DNA of 64,000 nt, taken from positions 13,392,001-13,456,000 of the forward strand of contig JBHGNT010000012.1 of NCBI GenBank assembly GCA_043228905.1. Direction: 5' to 3'. Shown here piece by piece: positions 1 to 10,875 of this stretch. Numbering within the stretch: the stretch's first letter is position 1; every line of letters starts with the position of its first letter. The notes under the pieces are model-generated. The model made no database searches, was not told the origin of the DNA, and worked only from the letters and a program-made list of their open reading frames with translations. This DNA is from Azolla caroliniana (Eukaryota; Polypodiophyta). The position numbers and the translations under genes were made by a program.

Positions 1-270
1 TGTTGAGTACGTAGGGCATGACCCACTTCATGTGAGGTCGCTCCTATGACACACGTATCCAACATCCTTCCCTCATGAGATCATTCTTATGAGAGGCATT
101 CGTAATGACGTGACCATGTGATGGGCCACGTGGGCCTACTACGAAAAGAGGACTCATTTCGCTAGACCATTAGGTTGCACTTTGGCGTATGCCATCGTAA
201 TTACGAGACTTGAGGTTAGGTAACGTACCAACATAGTTGTCGTAAATGAGGGCGAAATAAGGATTCTTGA

Positions 271-301
271 CATATATGTTTCTTTTAAAAAAACATATAT
301 G
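271..301 (+). other. Conserved hairpin in the gypsy A leader
   Basis: The arms CATATATGTTT and AAACATATATG are perfect reverse complements around a 9-base AT-rich loop. The hairpin recurs in A2 (45400-45430) and A5 (63799-63829) with different loops and nearly the same arms. Confidence 0.6.
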
Positions 302-364
302 CGCAAATGCCTCGCATATTTCTTATACGCATGAAACATTATAACATTCAAGAAGAGCAACCTA

Positions 365-423
365 TTTGGTTGGCTCAAGTGTTTAATGCATTTGTTCTTG
401 AGGTCTCGAGTTCAAATATGACC
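365..423 (+). other. tRNA-like patch (A-box/B-box resemblance) in the leader
   Basis: TTGGCTCAAGTG at about 369-381 resembles an RNA polymerase III A-box, and GAGTTCAAATATGACC about 30 bases downstream resembles a B-box. The patch recurs in A5 (63889-63945) and inverted in A2 (45286-45345). No full cloverleaf can be folded by eye, so it is not called a tRNA gene. Confidence 0.3.
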
Positions 424-866
424 AAGACCATACAACATCGTTGATGCATATGAATATAACACATGTTTAGACTTGAGGTCTAAGTGCACTTCGGGGTCTC
501 CGTAATAGAACTTAAAGAGCCGAAACCACATATGTGGGCACCGAAACATAGTTTATTGTTAACATTTTTTTCGTGTATAAACTATTCATGTTGCGAACAT
601 ACATAGTTGAGCCTCGGGGAGCCACCATGAAAAAAATCGATATAGAGATCAGGGAAAGACATCTATTTGTCACCCCCGTGGTTTTTAAAACACCTTTGTG
701 TTACCATAGTAACCTGATCTTAAACCTCATCTCATACGTCTAGAGGGGTATTGACGTGAGATCATGATATTGATTAATGTTTGCCCATGATATGTTTACA
801 TCACCACATGATGTTATGACTATCTCTTTGACCTTATCCTATTTCTTTTCCAGAAATAATCATTTA

Positions 867-1928
867 ATGGCTCACAATAACGACCCGATGTCATCCACTC
901 AAGCAGAAGGAACTCAAGGAAATCCTCTTGGACAAATGTCCATTGAGATGTATTTTTCGCAAATAACCCAATACCTTAGTTTCATTGCTCAACAGATGAC
1001 CAAACATCGCCAATCTCAAAGTGCTCTTGAGGCACGTGTCATTAGTTTACAACGTGAGACTAATAGACCTGATGAGCAACAAGGTGAATCATCGTTTGTC
1101 GTTAAGCCATTTACGGGAGACAAAAAGGAAAGAACAGAAGAAGCAATCTGCACGTGGTTGGGCCGATGGGAGTCTCATTTTGAGCTCTATCCCAAGGCAG
1201 ATAGTACGAAGATTGCATATGTCGATCCAGAACTAGGGGGTAAGGCTGCCGCCTCGTGGCGTGGGCTCCGTACTTTGGGAAAATTGCCCGATACCTGGAC
1301 AGATTTTGTCACAGTTTTCAAGGGCCAATTTCTGCAACCTCCCTCTTGAACCGAGGTAGCACAAGCTTTAATGAACCTCTCTAGCAGGAAGTTTTCCTCG
1401 CTAGAAGACTATGTCCACCATGCTAGAACCCAAATCCAAAAATCGGGTCTAGAAGGGGACAATTGGTTAATAGCTTGTTTTGTCAATGGCATCCCCAATT
1501 CGCACTATCATTGGATAGTGCACGATAAGGATCCAAAATCCTTCGAAGAGGCCGTTGAAATAGTTCTTCGTTATCAACGCACTTCGAAAGACCACAACAA
1601 AACCAACGAAGCGCCCGAGACTAAGCAGTCGCAATTCGCTGGGAAACGCAAGACACCCAACAAATTCATGGATCATGATTCTAAGCGACAACATCCTTTT
1701 TGCGTATTCTGCAAAACGAAGGGTCATACAAAAGAGCAATGTCGAAACCTCCAACAGAAAGAGCACGACAACAAAGCTAAAGCTGTAGACCATAAAGGTC
1801 AGATTCCTAATGTCCTTCAGGTCTATACACATCATTTAAGTAATTGTGAATGTTCTTTCCCTCGATATGTATTGGGTCCCAATGATTTACTACGTGCAAA
1901 CGGGTATATCAATGGATCTCCCGTATAA
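867..1928 (+). pseudogene. Gypsy A1 gag (capsid-nucleocapsid), broken
   Basis: This is the retrotransposon Gag polyprotein, which packages the element RNA in cytoplasmic particles. The ATG at 867 (start MAHNNDPM) is preferred over the in-frame ATG at 777 because family homology begins there. The capsid region includes CTWLGRWESHFELYP and DTWTDFVTVFKGQFLQPPS, features of the Retrotrans_gag family. A CCHC zinc knuckle, CVFCKTKGHTKEQC, follows near 1708-1749. An in-frame TGA at 1347 replaces an Arg or Gln codon present in A2 and A3 (CGA to TGA), and a TAA at 1926 replaces a Gln codon at the gag-protease joint. The frame is otherwise open. This copy keeps all four knuckle ligands, which A2 and A3 do not. 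Confidence 0.85.
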
Positions 1929-3436
1929 TTTTTGTTTGATTCGGGAAGCTCACACAACTTTGTGAATGATTGTTTGGTTCAGATATGGGGAATCCAACCC
2001 ACCGTAAGTGATCACACCGACACGGTGCACTTGACTAATGGAAGAGTACAATACATCAATGGGGCGATTCATTCATTAGGAATTTCTATTGATACTTATA
2101 TAGAGGAAGTAGACCTCCATGTAATGAATCTTTAGACCACCGATGTAATACTGGGTTATCCCTGGTTTTATAATAAAAACTCTTCTTTATTTATTGATTG
2201 GGTTCATCATTCAATTACATTTGTATTGAACGATTGTACTCATTTTATTCAATGTGTTAGAAAACAATCCCTCTCGATTGTTTCCTCGTGGCCATCAATA
2301 TCCGAGTTGTCTTGTTCTACTCTATTTTATTGTGTACTTGATCCGGACATTCACGTTTAGAATATCGATAATGTCTCGGTTCAATTAACATATTTTGAAC
2401 AACAACTTGATGAAATCTTAAATGATTTTCGTGATGTTTTTCCGAGTGAACTACCAAATGGTTTACCTCCTAAACGTAATATAGACCATCGTATAGATAT
2501 TGTACCTGGTGTTGCACCAAGAAGTATACCTCCTTATCGCTTAAGTCGATCCGAAGAGGATGAGGTATCTAAGCAACTCAAGGACTATTTACGAATGGGT
2601 TATATACGTTATAGTAAATCTCCATGGGGTGCATCAGTTCTCTTGGTTAAAAAGAAAGAGAGCACATGGCGTATGTGTATTAATTACCGACGCTTGAATA
2701 AAGTGACGATCAAGAATTCGTATCCATTGCCCTGGGCTGACGATCTAATTGACCGTCTCCAGGGAGCTCGGTATTTTACGAAACTTGATCTCCGTACTGG
2801 CTACCATCAAATTTGTATAAGTGAGGACGATGTTCTAAAAACGGCATTTCGTATGCGCTATGGCCATTATGAGTTTTTGGTTATGCCTTTTGGTTTGACC
2901 AATGCTCCGGCTACATTTGTCGTTATTTTCTTGGATGATATTTTAGTTTATAGTCGTACATTATACGAACATGCTAAACATGTCTACTTCGTTTTACAAA
3001 CATTGCGTGACAAACAATTTTATGCAAAGATCTCAAAATGTGAGTTCTTCAAGAAATCAATTACTTATCTTGGACATCTCATAACCGAACGAGGAGTTGA
3101 AATTGATCCTTCTGGCATCAAGAAAATCAAGCTTTGGCCCACTCTTCGGAATGCAATCATTCCTTGGTTTTGTCGGGTTTTTGCGAAAATCCCTTCCTAA
3201 TTACTCCCAATTGACGACGTCGTTTAATGATCTTCTAAAAGCTCAAACGCGTAAGTCTACAAAACCTATTGTGTGGAATGCTACACTAGACGTAGCCTTT
3301 AAGGAACTCAAGGACCTGGTTTGCAAGGCTCCTTCACTTCTTTTACCCGATCCTTCAGAACCTTTCAAGGTTGAAACCGATACAAGCGATTATGCTATAG
3401 GTGTTGCCTTATATCAAGGTGGTAAACGTTTTGAGG
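1929..3436 (+). pseudogene. Gypsy A1 pol, N-terminal half: protease, reverse transcriptase, start of RNase H
   Basis: An aspartic protease with active site FDSGSS is followed by reverse transcriptase with [41 protein letters not shown] and the catalytic [11 protein letters not shown]. RNase H begins with PFKVETDTSDYAIGVALYQ. Breaks visible: a TAG at 2133 and another near 2358; loss of about 15 codons between NAPATF and VVIFLDD relative to A2; and a frameshift near 3147 where the IREV stretch of A3 is lost. The frame ends at 3436 where copia C1 begins, so most of RNase H and the connection domain are absent. It cannot encode a functional product. Confidence 0.85.
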
Positions 3437-4188
3437 CCGAAACCGGATGACGAGTACCTGGCTACGGAAGACCCAGTGAGAACCAGATGACGAGTACTCG
3501 GCTACGGAAGACCCGGTGAGAACCGGATGACAAGTACCCGGCTAGGGAAGACCCGGTGAGAACCGGATGACAAGTACCCGGCTACGGAAGACCCGGTGAG
3601 AATCGGATGACAAGTACCCGGCAAGAACCGGATGGTGAAGACCCGGTGAGAACCGGATGTGGAGTACCCGGCAACGGAAGACCTGGTGAGAACCGGATGA
3701 CGTGTGCCCAGCAAGCGCCGGATGATGCAGGCCCGGTGAGGAGTGCTCACCGGATGAAGGGACATATTCGTAAATATGTTTCTGAGAGTCCATCAGGGTT
3801 ATATTAGTATAAATATGACTTAGGGCAAACAGAGAATGGGTGATTGTAGTTGTTATTCTTGTTGGTGCAAGATTAGAGCGCGTAACTGTGTACAGAGCGA
3901 GAGAGAGAGAGGAAGAGGTCGTTGCCTCTGTTGTAACCGCCGCCTGTGGCAAAGATAGCAAGCTCGAGGTCGTTGCTTCGGTGCTTTAGTATTGTACATT
4001 CTGATATAGTTATAGTTTGCAGTCCGTGGACTGCCATGGTTTTTTCCCTAGTTTGGGTTTTTTTCCCATGTTAATATCCTGTGTACTCTTCTCTTCACTG
4101 TGTCGTGCGTTCATTACCCGTTTTCTGTGTTTTATCCTAGCCTTGGTTGTGGCCGAGCGTTGTTCATCGGGAGCGTGTGTTCCTGTCA
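3437..4188 (+). repeat. Copia C1 5' LTR, left end deleted, with 40-bp tandem repeats
   Basis: From about 3443 to 3720 the LTR consists of diverged 40-bp units beginning CCGGATGACGAGTACCCGG and ending ACCCGGTGAGAA. After them come a TATA-like TATTAGTATAAATATGAC at about 3802-3820 and a U5 ending CCTGTCA. The ends match the 3' LTR and the solo LTR at 54233-54933. The missing start joins A1 RNase H at a shared AAAC, which suggests a microhomology deletion. Confidence 0.88.
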
Positions 4189-4189
4189 G

Positions 4190-4201
4190 TGGTATCAGAG
4201 C
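4190..4201 (+). promoter_or_regulatory. Primer binding site of copia C1
   Basis: TGGTATCAGAGC, one base after the LTR end, is complementary to the 3' end of plant initiator-methionine tRNA and primes minus-strand DNA synthesis. Confidence 0.9.
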
Positions 4202-4216
4202 GAAACAACACAGAAA

Positions 4217-5060
4217 ATGGATGATTCGTTGGGAGGTATGTTCAAGCTCACCGGCTCCAACTATTCGGTGTGGAAGTCGAAGATGAGGGACATGCTCGGG
4301 GTTAAAGATCTTTGGTTGCCAGTTCAGTTCGGGGACAAGAGATCGGACAAAATCGATGCCGCGATATGGGAGGTGTTGCACATGAAGACAACGGCTTACA
4401 TACGATGCTTCATCGACATGAGTCTATACAACAATTTCAATGAAGAGAGCAAGGCTCATGAGCTCTGGGAGAAGATCGGCATTATGTTTCAAAACAAAAA
4501 TGTTGTTAATCAGGTTTCAGTATTTCGGAAGCAAGTAAGACTCCGGTACCAAGATGGCTCCAGCATGGCGGAGCACATGAATGCCTTCCAGGGGCTGATC
4601 CACCAGGCAACATCATTGGAAGTACCTCTCGCCGATGAGGTACTAGCGCTACTCCTGCTCGGTTCCCTGCCAGATAGGTGGGAGACGTTGGTTGTCACTT
4701 TGGGCAACACCGGACCGGAAGGGAAACGGTTATCCCTAGCAAGAGTGAAGTCGAGCTTGCTAGATGAGGAGGCGCGTTAGAGAGATAAGGATACGAGCTC
4801 CGACTCCAAACGCTCCTTGCCGAATCGGAACGCGGAAGACAAAGGAACTGTAGCCCCCAGAATCGGGAAAAGTCGGGGACACGGTCAAAGTCAAGGGGGA
4901 GGCCTACTTGCTTCTATTGCGGCAAGCCGGGACACTTCCAGAAGAATTGTTGGCACTTCCGAAAAGACAAGGAAACCGACGGTACTGATTCGAAGCGGAC
5001 ACGGAACCGAAACGGTAAAGGCCAGAGGGGGCCGAACCGGAAGGGAACGACGGCAATCGC
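4217..5060 (+). pseudogene. Copia C1 gag, broken
   Basis: The ATG at 4217 lies 15 bases after the primer site and opens MDDSLGGMFKLTGSNYSVW, the usual start of UBN2-type copia Gag. The frame runs to a TAG at 4778. It must then shift frame between about 4790 and 4880 to reach the CCHC knuckle CFYCGKPGHFQKNC at 4909-4950. C2 encodes the same protein without these breaks. Gag would form the virus-like particle and bind RNA; this copy cannot give full-length protein. Confidence 0.85.
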
Positions 5061-8000
5061 GGCAAGTGAAGAAGAGTTGATGCTCATCATCGAGGAGAGT
5101 GAGCTAAACCTTGCCGGCGACGAGATGACCTGGGTGGTCGACTCCGGAGCGTCGTTCCACCTTACCCCGGACCGGAAATGCTTCTCATCCTACTCAGCCG
5201 GTGATCACGGCTGTGTCCGGATGGGGAATGAAGGTACATGCCGAATTGTCGGCATAGGAGACGTGTGGTTGACAACACCAACCGGATGCAAGCTGATGCA
5301 AGCTGCTGCTGAAGGATGCCCGACACGTTCCGGAGGTTCGTCTGAACTTGATATCAGCCGGTCGGCTAGATGATGAAGGCTACACTGGGTCGCATCCGGA
5401 ACGGTGTTATGAAGTTCAGCAAAGGGAGCCTGATTGTGGCTCGGGCCCGGAAGGTTAACACATTGTATCTGATGAATGCCCGGTTATGCCCGGATGAAGT
5501 GAACGTGGCATCCGACACTGCCGGTGAGCAGTGGCACAAGAGACTGTGTCACATGAGCGAGAAGGGGACGAAGAGGCTTGCAGAAGACAACCTCATTCCA
5601 GTGAAGAACTTGCACTTGGAGAAGTGCACTAATTGTCTGGCCGGTAAACAAAACCAGACCTCTTTCCGATCGAGGCCACCGATGAGACATAATGCACCAC
5701 TAGAGTCGGTGCATACTGATGTATGTCAAGTGGACATGAAGTGACATGCCGGATCGCAGTACTTCGTGACGTTCATAGATGACCACAGCCGGAAGTTGTG
5801 GGCCACACCGTTGAAGATGAAGGATCAGGTTGTATCTGTCTTCAAAGAGCTCCATGCGAGAGTGAAAAGAGAAGCCGGCCGGAAGCTGAAGGCGGTTCAA
5901 ACAGATAACGGAGGTGAATACCGGGGGCAGTTTGAGGAGTATTGTTGCTCGAAGGGAATCCGTCTCGAATTTACCGTGCCAAAGACGTTGGAACTAAACG
6001 GGCTAGCTGAGAGGATGAACCGGACCATAATGGAGAGGGTCCAGAGTATGCTGGCGCATGCAAAATTACCCAAGACGTTTTGGGCTGAGGCGCTATCGAC
6101 GGCGACATATGTGATAAACAAATCACCCTCAGTACCCTTGGACGGAGACATGCCACAAAGAGTGTGGACCGGTATGGAAGTGTCCTACCGGCATCTGAAG
6201 GTATTCCGGTGTCTTGCGTATGTGCATGTAGCTAGGGGCCGGAGAGGAAAACTAGATCCGAAGACCCGGCCATGCATATTCCTCGGTTACGGCGACGATG
6301 AGTTCGGCTACCGAGTGTGGGACCTAGTCGACAAGAAGGCTTTCCGGAGTCGAGATATTATCTTCATGGAGGACAAGACTCTTGCCGACTAGGAGTTAGA
6401 GAAGAAGATAATGAACTCCGATGAGATTCGGACACACCCGGCTAAGAGCCGGTTGACACTTGAGGAACCAGCCTGTTACGGTGGGAATACCGAACCGGCA
6501 GAAGAAGAAGTAGAGGAAGCTGAAATCGAAACCGGCCAAGACCCCGAATCGGATTCGGATGAAGAACAAATAGTGGAGCCGGTTGCCGAAGGACAAAGAC
6601 GGAGATATCCTCTCCGAGAGAGAAGGGCCCCCCGGAGATTTCCGGATGCAGAGCATGTGCTGCTGACCGATGAGGGAGAGCCGGAAAGCTTCGAAGAAGC
6701 GAAGGATGACACCCACAGCCGCAAATGGCTAAGTGCCATGCAGGATGAGATGGATTCCCTGCATGAGAACCATACGTACGAATTGGTGGAGTTGCCAAAA
6801 GGAAAGCGGGCACTCCGAAACAAGTGGGTGTACAAGCTGAAACCGGGAGATGTCGGCAACCCCCCAAGATAAAAAGCCAGGATTGTGGTGAAGGGGTTCC
6901 AGTAGAAGAAGGGCGTGGACTTTGACGAGATATTTGCGCCGGTAGTAAAGATGACCTCCATCCGGACGGTGCTGAGTATAGCGGCAAGCATGGACCTCGA
7001 GGTAGAGCACCTAGACGTGAAGACAACATTCCTTCACGGTGACCTCGAAGAGGAGATCTATATGCAGCAACCGGAAGGATTCGTGGAGAAAGGGAAGGAG
7101 CACTTGGTATGCCGGTTGAAGAAGAGCCTTTACAGACTAAAGCAGGCACCCCGACAATGGTACCGGAAGTTCGACTCCTTCATGACCGATCAAGGGTACC
7201 ACAAGACGCAGGCCGATCACTGCGTGTTCGTGAAGAAGTTCAAAGGAGGCGACGTCTTGATACTCCTTCTGTACGTGGATGCCATGCTGATTGTGGGATG
7301 GGACCAAGCCAGAATACGGATGCTGAAGAAGGCTCTCAACCAAACTTTCGCAATGAAAGACTTGGGTCCGGCAAGACAGATGTTGGGGATGCATATCATC
7401 CGGAACCGGCCAACGAAGCAATTGTAGCTGTCTCAAGAGAAGTACGTGACAAAGGTGCTTCAGCGGTTCAACATGTTAGAAGCGAAACTAGTCAGATCGA
7501 CACTCCCAACAAACTGCAAATTATCCGGTAAGCAAAGCCCGAAGACGAAATCAGAGAAGGCTGATATGATGAAGGTTCCATATGCCTCTGCCATCGGGAG
7601 CTTAATGTACGCAATGGTGTGTACCCGACCGGATATAGGATACGCAGTCAGAGTGGTGAGCCGGTTTATGAGCAATCCCGGCAAGGAGCACTGGAACGTG
7701 GTCAAATGGATACTCCGGTACTTGAAGGGCACTTCGGATATGTATCTTCGATTCGGCTCCTGTAAACCTCAACTCGACGGTTTTACCGATTCGGACATGT
7801 CGGCTGATGTGGATACCAGCCGGTCTATATCCGAGTATGTAATGACGTATGCAAGGGGAGCTATTTCATGGCAGTCGAGGCTGCAGAAGACGGTTGCGTT
7901 GTCAACCACGGAGGCAGAGTACATGGCAGTTGTGGAAGCCGGCAAGGAAATATTATGGATGAAGGACTTCATCGGAGAGCTCGGTATCCGACAAGATGAA

Positions 8001-8249
8001 TACCGGCTCTATTGCGACAGTCAAAGTGCCATCCACCTTGCTAAGAACACAGCGTACCATTCCAGGATGAAGCACATCCAGCGTAGGTATCACTGGATCC
8101 GGGAGCGAGTAGAAGATCGAGAGTTCGCGTTGGCGAAGATCCACACGGCCGAGAATGGGTCAGATATGCTGACCAAAGTGCTGATACCCGACAAGTTGGA
8201 TGCATGTCGGAAGCGGATCGGACTAGTAAGACATCCCATGCCGGAGTGA
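5061..8249 (+). pseudogene. Copia C1 pol (protease-integrase-RT-RNase H), broken
   Basis: Protease carries WVVDSGASFHL (about 5131). A 10-base tandem duplication (GATGCAAGCT near 5294) then shifts the frame. The GAG-pre-integrase zinc site has WHKRLCHM and CTNCLAGK. The integrase core follows with HTDVCQ, TDNGGEYRG and GLAERMNRT, giving the D-D-E residues. RT has NKWVYKLKPGD, DVKTTFLHGDLEEEIYM and LLLYVDAMLIVG, in which the second catalytic Asp of YVDD is replaced by Ala. RNase H has DGFTDSDMSAD, STTEAEYMAV and YCDSQSAIHLAKN. In-frame stops lie at 5742, 6390, 6870, 6903 and 7425. Several are C-to-T or G-to-A changes relative to C2. The frame ends at TGA 8247, just before the purine tract. Confidence 0.88.
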
Positions 8250-8259
8250 AGGGGGAGTT
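8248..8259 (+). promoter_or_regulatory. Polypurine tract of copia C1
   Basis: GAAGGGGGAGTT sits directly before the 3' LTR start TGTTAGGAAAC and would prime plus-strand synthesis. The same tract, inverted, precedes the C2 3' LTR at 24197-24208. Confidence 0.85.
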
Positions 8260-9144
8260 TGTTAGGAAACAAGTCCCTTCGAATGGGAAGTGAGAAGAAC
8301 AGTGTCAATAAGCAAACTCGTCCGAGGCTGAAACCGGATGATGAGTACCCGGCTACGGAAGACCCAGTGAGAACCGGATGACAAGTACCCGGCTACGGAA
8401 GACCCAGTGAGAACTGGATGACAAGTACCCGGCTACGGAAGACCCGGTGAGAACCGGATGACGAGTACCCGGCTACGGAAGACCCGGTGAGAACCGGATG
8501 ACGAGTACCCGGCTACGGAAGACCCGGTAATAACCGGATGACGAGTACCCGGCAAAGAGCCGGATGGTGAAGACCCGGTGAGAACCGGATGTGGAGTACC
8601 CGGCAACGAAAGACCCGGTGAGAATCGGATGACGTGTGCCCGGCAAGCGCCGGATGATGCAGGCCCGGTGAGGAGTGCTCACCGGATGAAGGGACATATT
8701 CGTAAATATGTTTCTGAGAGTCCATCGAGGCTATATTTGTAAATATCCGAAAATTCATATTAGTATAAATATGACTTAGGGCAAACAGAGAATGGGTGAT
8801 TGTAGTTGTTATTCTTGTTGGTGCAAGATTAGAGTGCGTAACTGTGTACAGAGCGAGAGAGTGAGAGGAAGAGGTCGTTGCCTCTTTTGTAACCGCCGCC
8901 TGTGGCGAAGATAGCAAGCTCGAGGTTGTTGCTTCAGTGCTTTACTATTGTACATTTTGATATAGTGATAGTTTGCAGTTTGTGGGTTGCCGTGGTTTTT
9001 TCCCTAGTTTGGGTTTTTTTTCCACGTTAACATCCTGTGTACTCTTCTCTTCACTGTGTGGTGCGTTCATTACCCGTTTTCTGTGTTTTATCCTAGCCTT
9101 GGTTGTGGCCGAGCGTTGTTCATTGGGAGCGTGTGTTCCTATCA
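8260..9144 (+). repeat. Copia C1 3' LTR, complete
   Basis: This 885-bp LTR runs TGTTAGG to CCTATCA. Its U3 holds about seven to eight of the 40-bp CCGG-rich units (about 8333-8640), more than the 5' copy. The R/U5 part matches 3774-4188 apart from an extra stretch near 8728-8758 in this copy and scattered substitutions. The next base resumes A1 integrase. Confidence 0.92.
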
Positions 9145-10431
9145 GATGCACCCTCAGCAGGGCACCTTGGAATACATCGTACACTCGTTCTCATCTCCAC
9201 TCAATTTTATTGGCCTAAGATGCGTGCTGACATACATAGCTATGTGACTAAATGTGCCCAATGTCAGGTTAACAAAGCTGAGCGACTTAAAGCCGCATGA
9301 CTTTTACATCCCTTGGACATTCCCAACAATAAGTGGGAAAGTATATCCATGGATTTTATTGTTAGCCTTCCTCACACCCAAAAAGGCCATGATGCCATCT
9401 GGGTTGTGGTTGATCAACTAACTAAAAGGGCTAGATTTATTGCTACTAAAACCACGGTAACAGCTCCTGAATTGACTTACCAATTTGTGGACGAGTTATT
9501 TCGTTTTTATGGGTTACCGATGGATATTGTGAGTGATCGAGATCCAAAATTTACTAGTGACTTCTAAACGCAAGTCTTTAAGAAGTTAGAAACTACGTTG
9601 AGCATGAGCTCCACGGATCATCCTCAATCCGATGGACAAACAGAATGAGTAAATGAAATTATTGAGGACATGCTTCAAGGATACGTTGGTACAAAACCAA
9701 CAAAATGTGAACATTATCTCCCAATTTTGGAGTTTGCTTATAATAGCTCCAAGCATACGTCAACGGGATAAAGTCCTTTTATGTTGATGTATGGTTTTTA
9801 GCCACGAGCCCCGATTGATGTTAATATACATCATGATGAGTTGCGAAGTATGCAAAAATTTCTTCGGGGTATGCAAGATATGTTGCATATTGCACGAGAT
9901 AATATAAAAACAGCTCAAGATAGAGCTCATTTTTATGCCGATCATCTTAGACAACCTCGTGTATTCAACCCTGCACAGAAGGTATTTTTGCATGTACCTC
10001 ACAATTCTAAGACATTACCTACGGGTAAGTGCGCTAAGTTAGCCCCAAGGTTTTGTGGACCTTTTATAGTCCTCAAACGCATTGGGTCATCAGCCTATCG
10101 TCTTGCTATTCCTGATGGCATTGAAATCCATCTTGTTTTTCATGTAAGTCGTCTAAAAGAACTTCTAGGTTCTGGCGACAATACAGTTGCAACTAAAACT
10201 CTGGTTACTTTTGAAGAATTATCTTCTAAACCACATGTACTTGAAAGAATTCTCGATGTTAAAACAAAAAAATTACGTACTAAAGAAATCCGAGAATTTA
10301 AAATAAAATGGATGGATAAATCAATAAAAGATGCCACATGGGAACGGGAAAGTACTCTCAGAATTAACTTCCCTAACTTTCCATTGCAAGAGTGCAATGT
10401 TTTAAAGAGGGGGAGTATGTTACGGGCATGA
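9145..10431 (+). pseudogene. Gypsy A1 pol, C-terminal half: integrase and chromodomain, broken
   Basis: One frame holds the end of the HHCC zinc finger (KCAQCQVNKAERL), the integrase core with SMDFIVSLPHTQKGHD, DIVSDRDPKFTSDF and NEIIEDML (D-D-E), a GPY-like stretch (KLAPRFCGPFIVLKRIG), and a chromodomain (ILDVKTKKLRTKEIREF, KIKWMDKSIKDATWERE). Chromodomains steer integration toward particular chromatin. Stops occur at 9298, 9565, near 9646, near 9769 and near 9800. The final TGA at 10429 lies inside the 3' LTR, so pol reads through the purine tract by about five codons; A3 shows the same arrangement. Confidence 0.88.
10404..10417 (+). promoter_or_regulatory. Polypurine tract of gypsy A1
   Basis: AAAGAGGGGGAGTA lies immediately before TGTTACGGGC, the LTR start. 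It is conserved in A4 (before 52506) and, inverted, in A3 (55762-55775). Confidence 0.8.
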
Positions 10432-10875
10432 CCATATAATATCCCATGGTGAGAATTTACCGTAGTATTCTATACATGTGGATAAGTGTGAGGGTTAAAC
10501 GAGAGTGTAAAGAAGGGGAGGATTACTTTTAAATCCTCGAGATTGAGACAACCCATTAGGCCAAGTGTGAGCATGGCTGGGGGCCTTGGGTATCGCTATA
10601 AATAAGAGGCCTAGCTACCCTCATTTCATTATCTTGTTGACTACGTTGAGACTCTGTCTCGTGGTGTGTCATCTCTTGTAGCGAGCGCGCCAACACCAGG
10701 TACGACTCGACGCCACGACGGTGGTATGGGACGCCAATCGAGGCTCGAGTCCGTCTCGAACCCTTCGCTCGGGGTGGTCGGGTGGATCGGCACCCTTCTT
10801 TCTCTCTGTCCTTTTTATCTATTCATCTATATTCTATCCTTATTTAATGCTTACATTAGTCTATGTCTCTAATAT
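10418..10875 (+). repeat. Gypsy A1 3' LTR
   Basis: This 458-bp LTR runs from TGTTACGGGC to CTCTAATAT and contains a TATA-like GCTATAAATAAGAGGC near 10592-10610. The boundaries come from comparison with A5, where the same end is followed by the primer site, and with A3. The end lacks the canonical CA. Confidence 0.88.

Larger units (their letters stand above)
1..866 (+). other. Untranslated leader of gypsy A1
   Basis: No convincing coding region is present before the gag ATG at 867. The stretch aligns by eye with 63507-64000 of A5 (direct) and with 45660-45000 of A2 (inverted), so it is conserved leader sequence of family A. It contains a perfect hairpin (271-301) and a tRNA-like patch (365-423), listed separately. 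A pyrimidine tract ending in CAG at 843-853, just before the gag ATG, looks like a splice acceptor, but no donor can be assigned. Confidence 0.75.
3437..9144 (+). mobile_element. Copia C1, Ty1/copia element inside gypsy A1
   Basis: The element has a 5' LTR truncated at its left end (3437-4188), a primer site at 4190-4201, gag, protease, integrase, RT and RNase H in copia order, a purine tract and a complete 3' LTR (8260-9144). The 5' LTR lacks about the first 75 bases seen in the 3' LTR, so the target duplication cannot be checked. The right flank GATGCACCC continues the A1 integrase. Coding sequence resembles copia C2 (24207-29262) throughout but carries many stops, so C1 is older and dead. 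Confidence 0.92.
1..10875 (+). mobile_element. Gypsy A1, chromodomain-type Ty3/gypsy element, interrupted by copia C1
   Basis: This decayed element starts left of the window. It shows a long leader (1-866), gag, protease, reverse transcriptase and the first part of RNase H up to 3436. After the inserted copia C1 (3437-9144) it resumes with integrase and a chromodomain, a purine tract and a 458-bp 3' LTR. The gag-PR-RT-RH-IN order and the C-terminal chromodomain are those of plant chromoviruses. Related copies in the window are A2 (42540-46330, minus), A3 (55036-60628, minus), A4 (51867-52655) and A5 (62253-64000). The stretch between early RNase H and the integrase zinc finger, present in A3, is missing here. 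Confidence 0.9.

Noticed and set aside
3502-3961. Repetitive minus-strand open frames with SGSHRVF and ITRFSPGL-like text
   Set aside because: They arise from the 40-bp LTR repeats, recur in every LTR of the family and have no independent start or homology.
6442-7149. Long minus-strand open frame opposite copia C1 pol
   Set aside because: Shadow of GC-rich coding sequence; the plus strand has clear RT and linker motifs.
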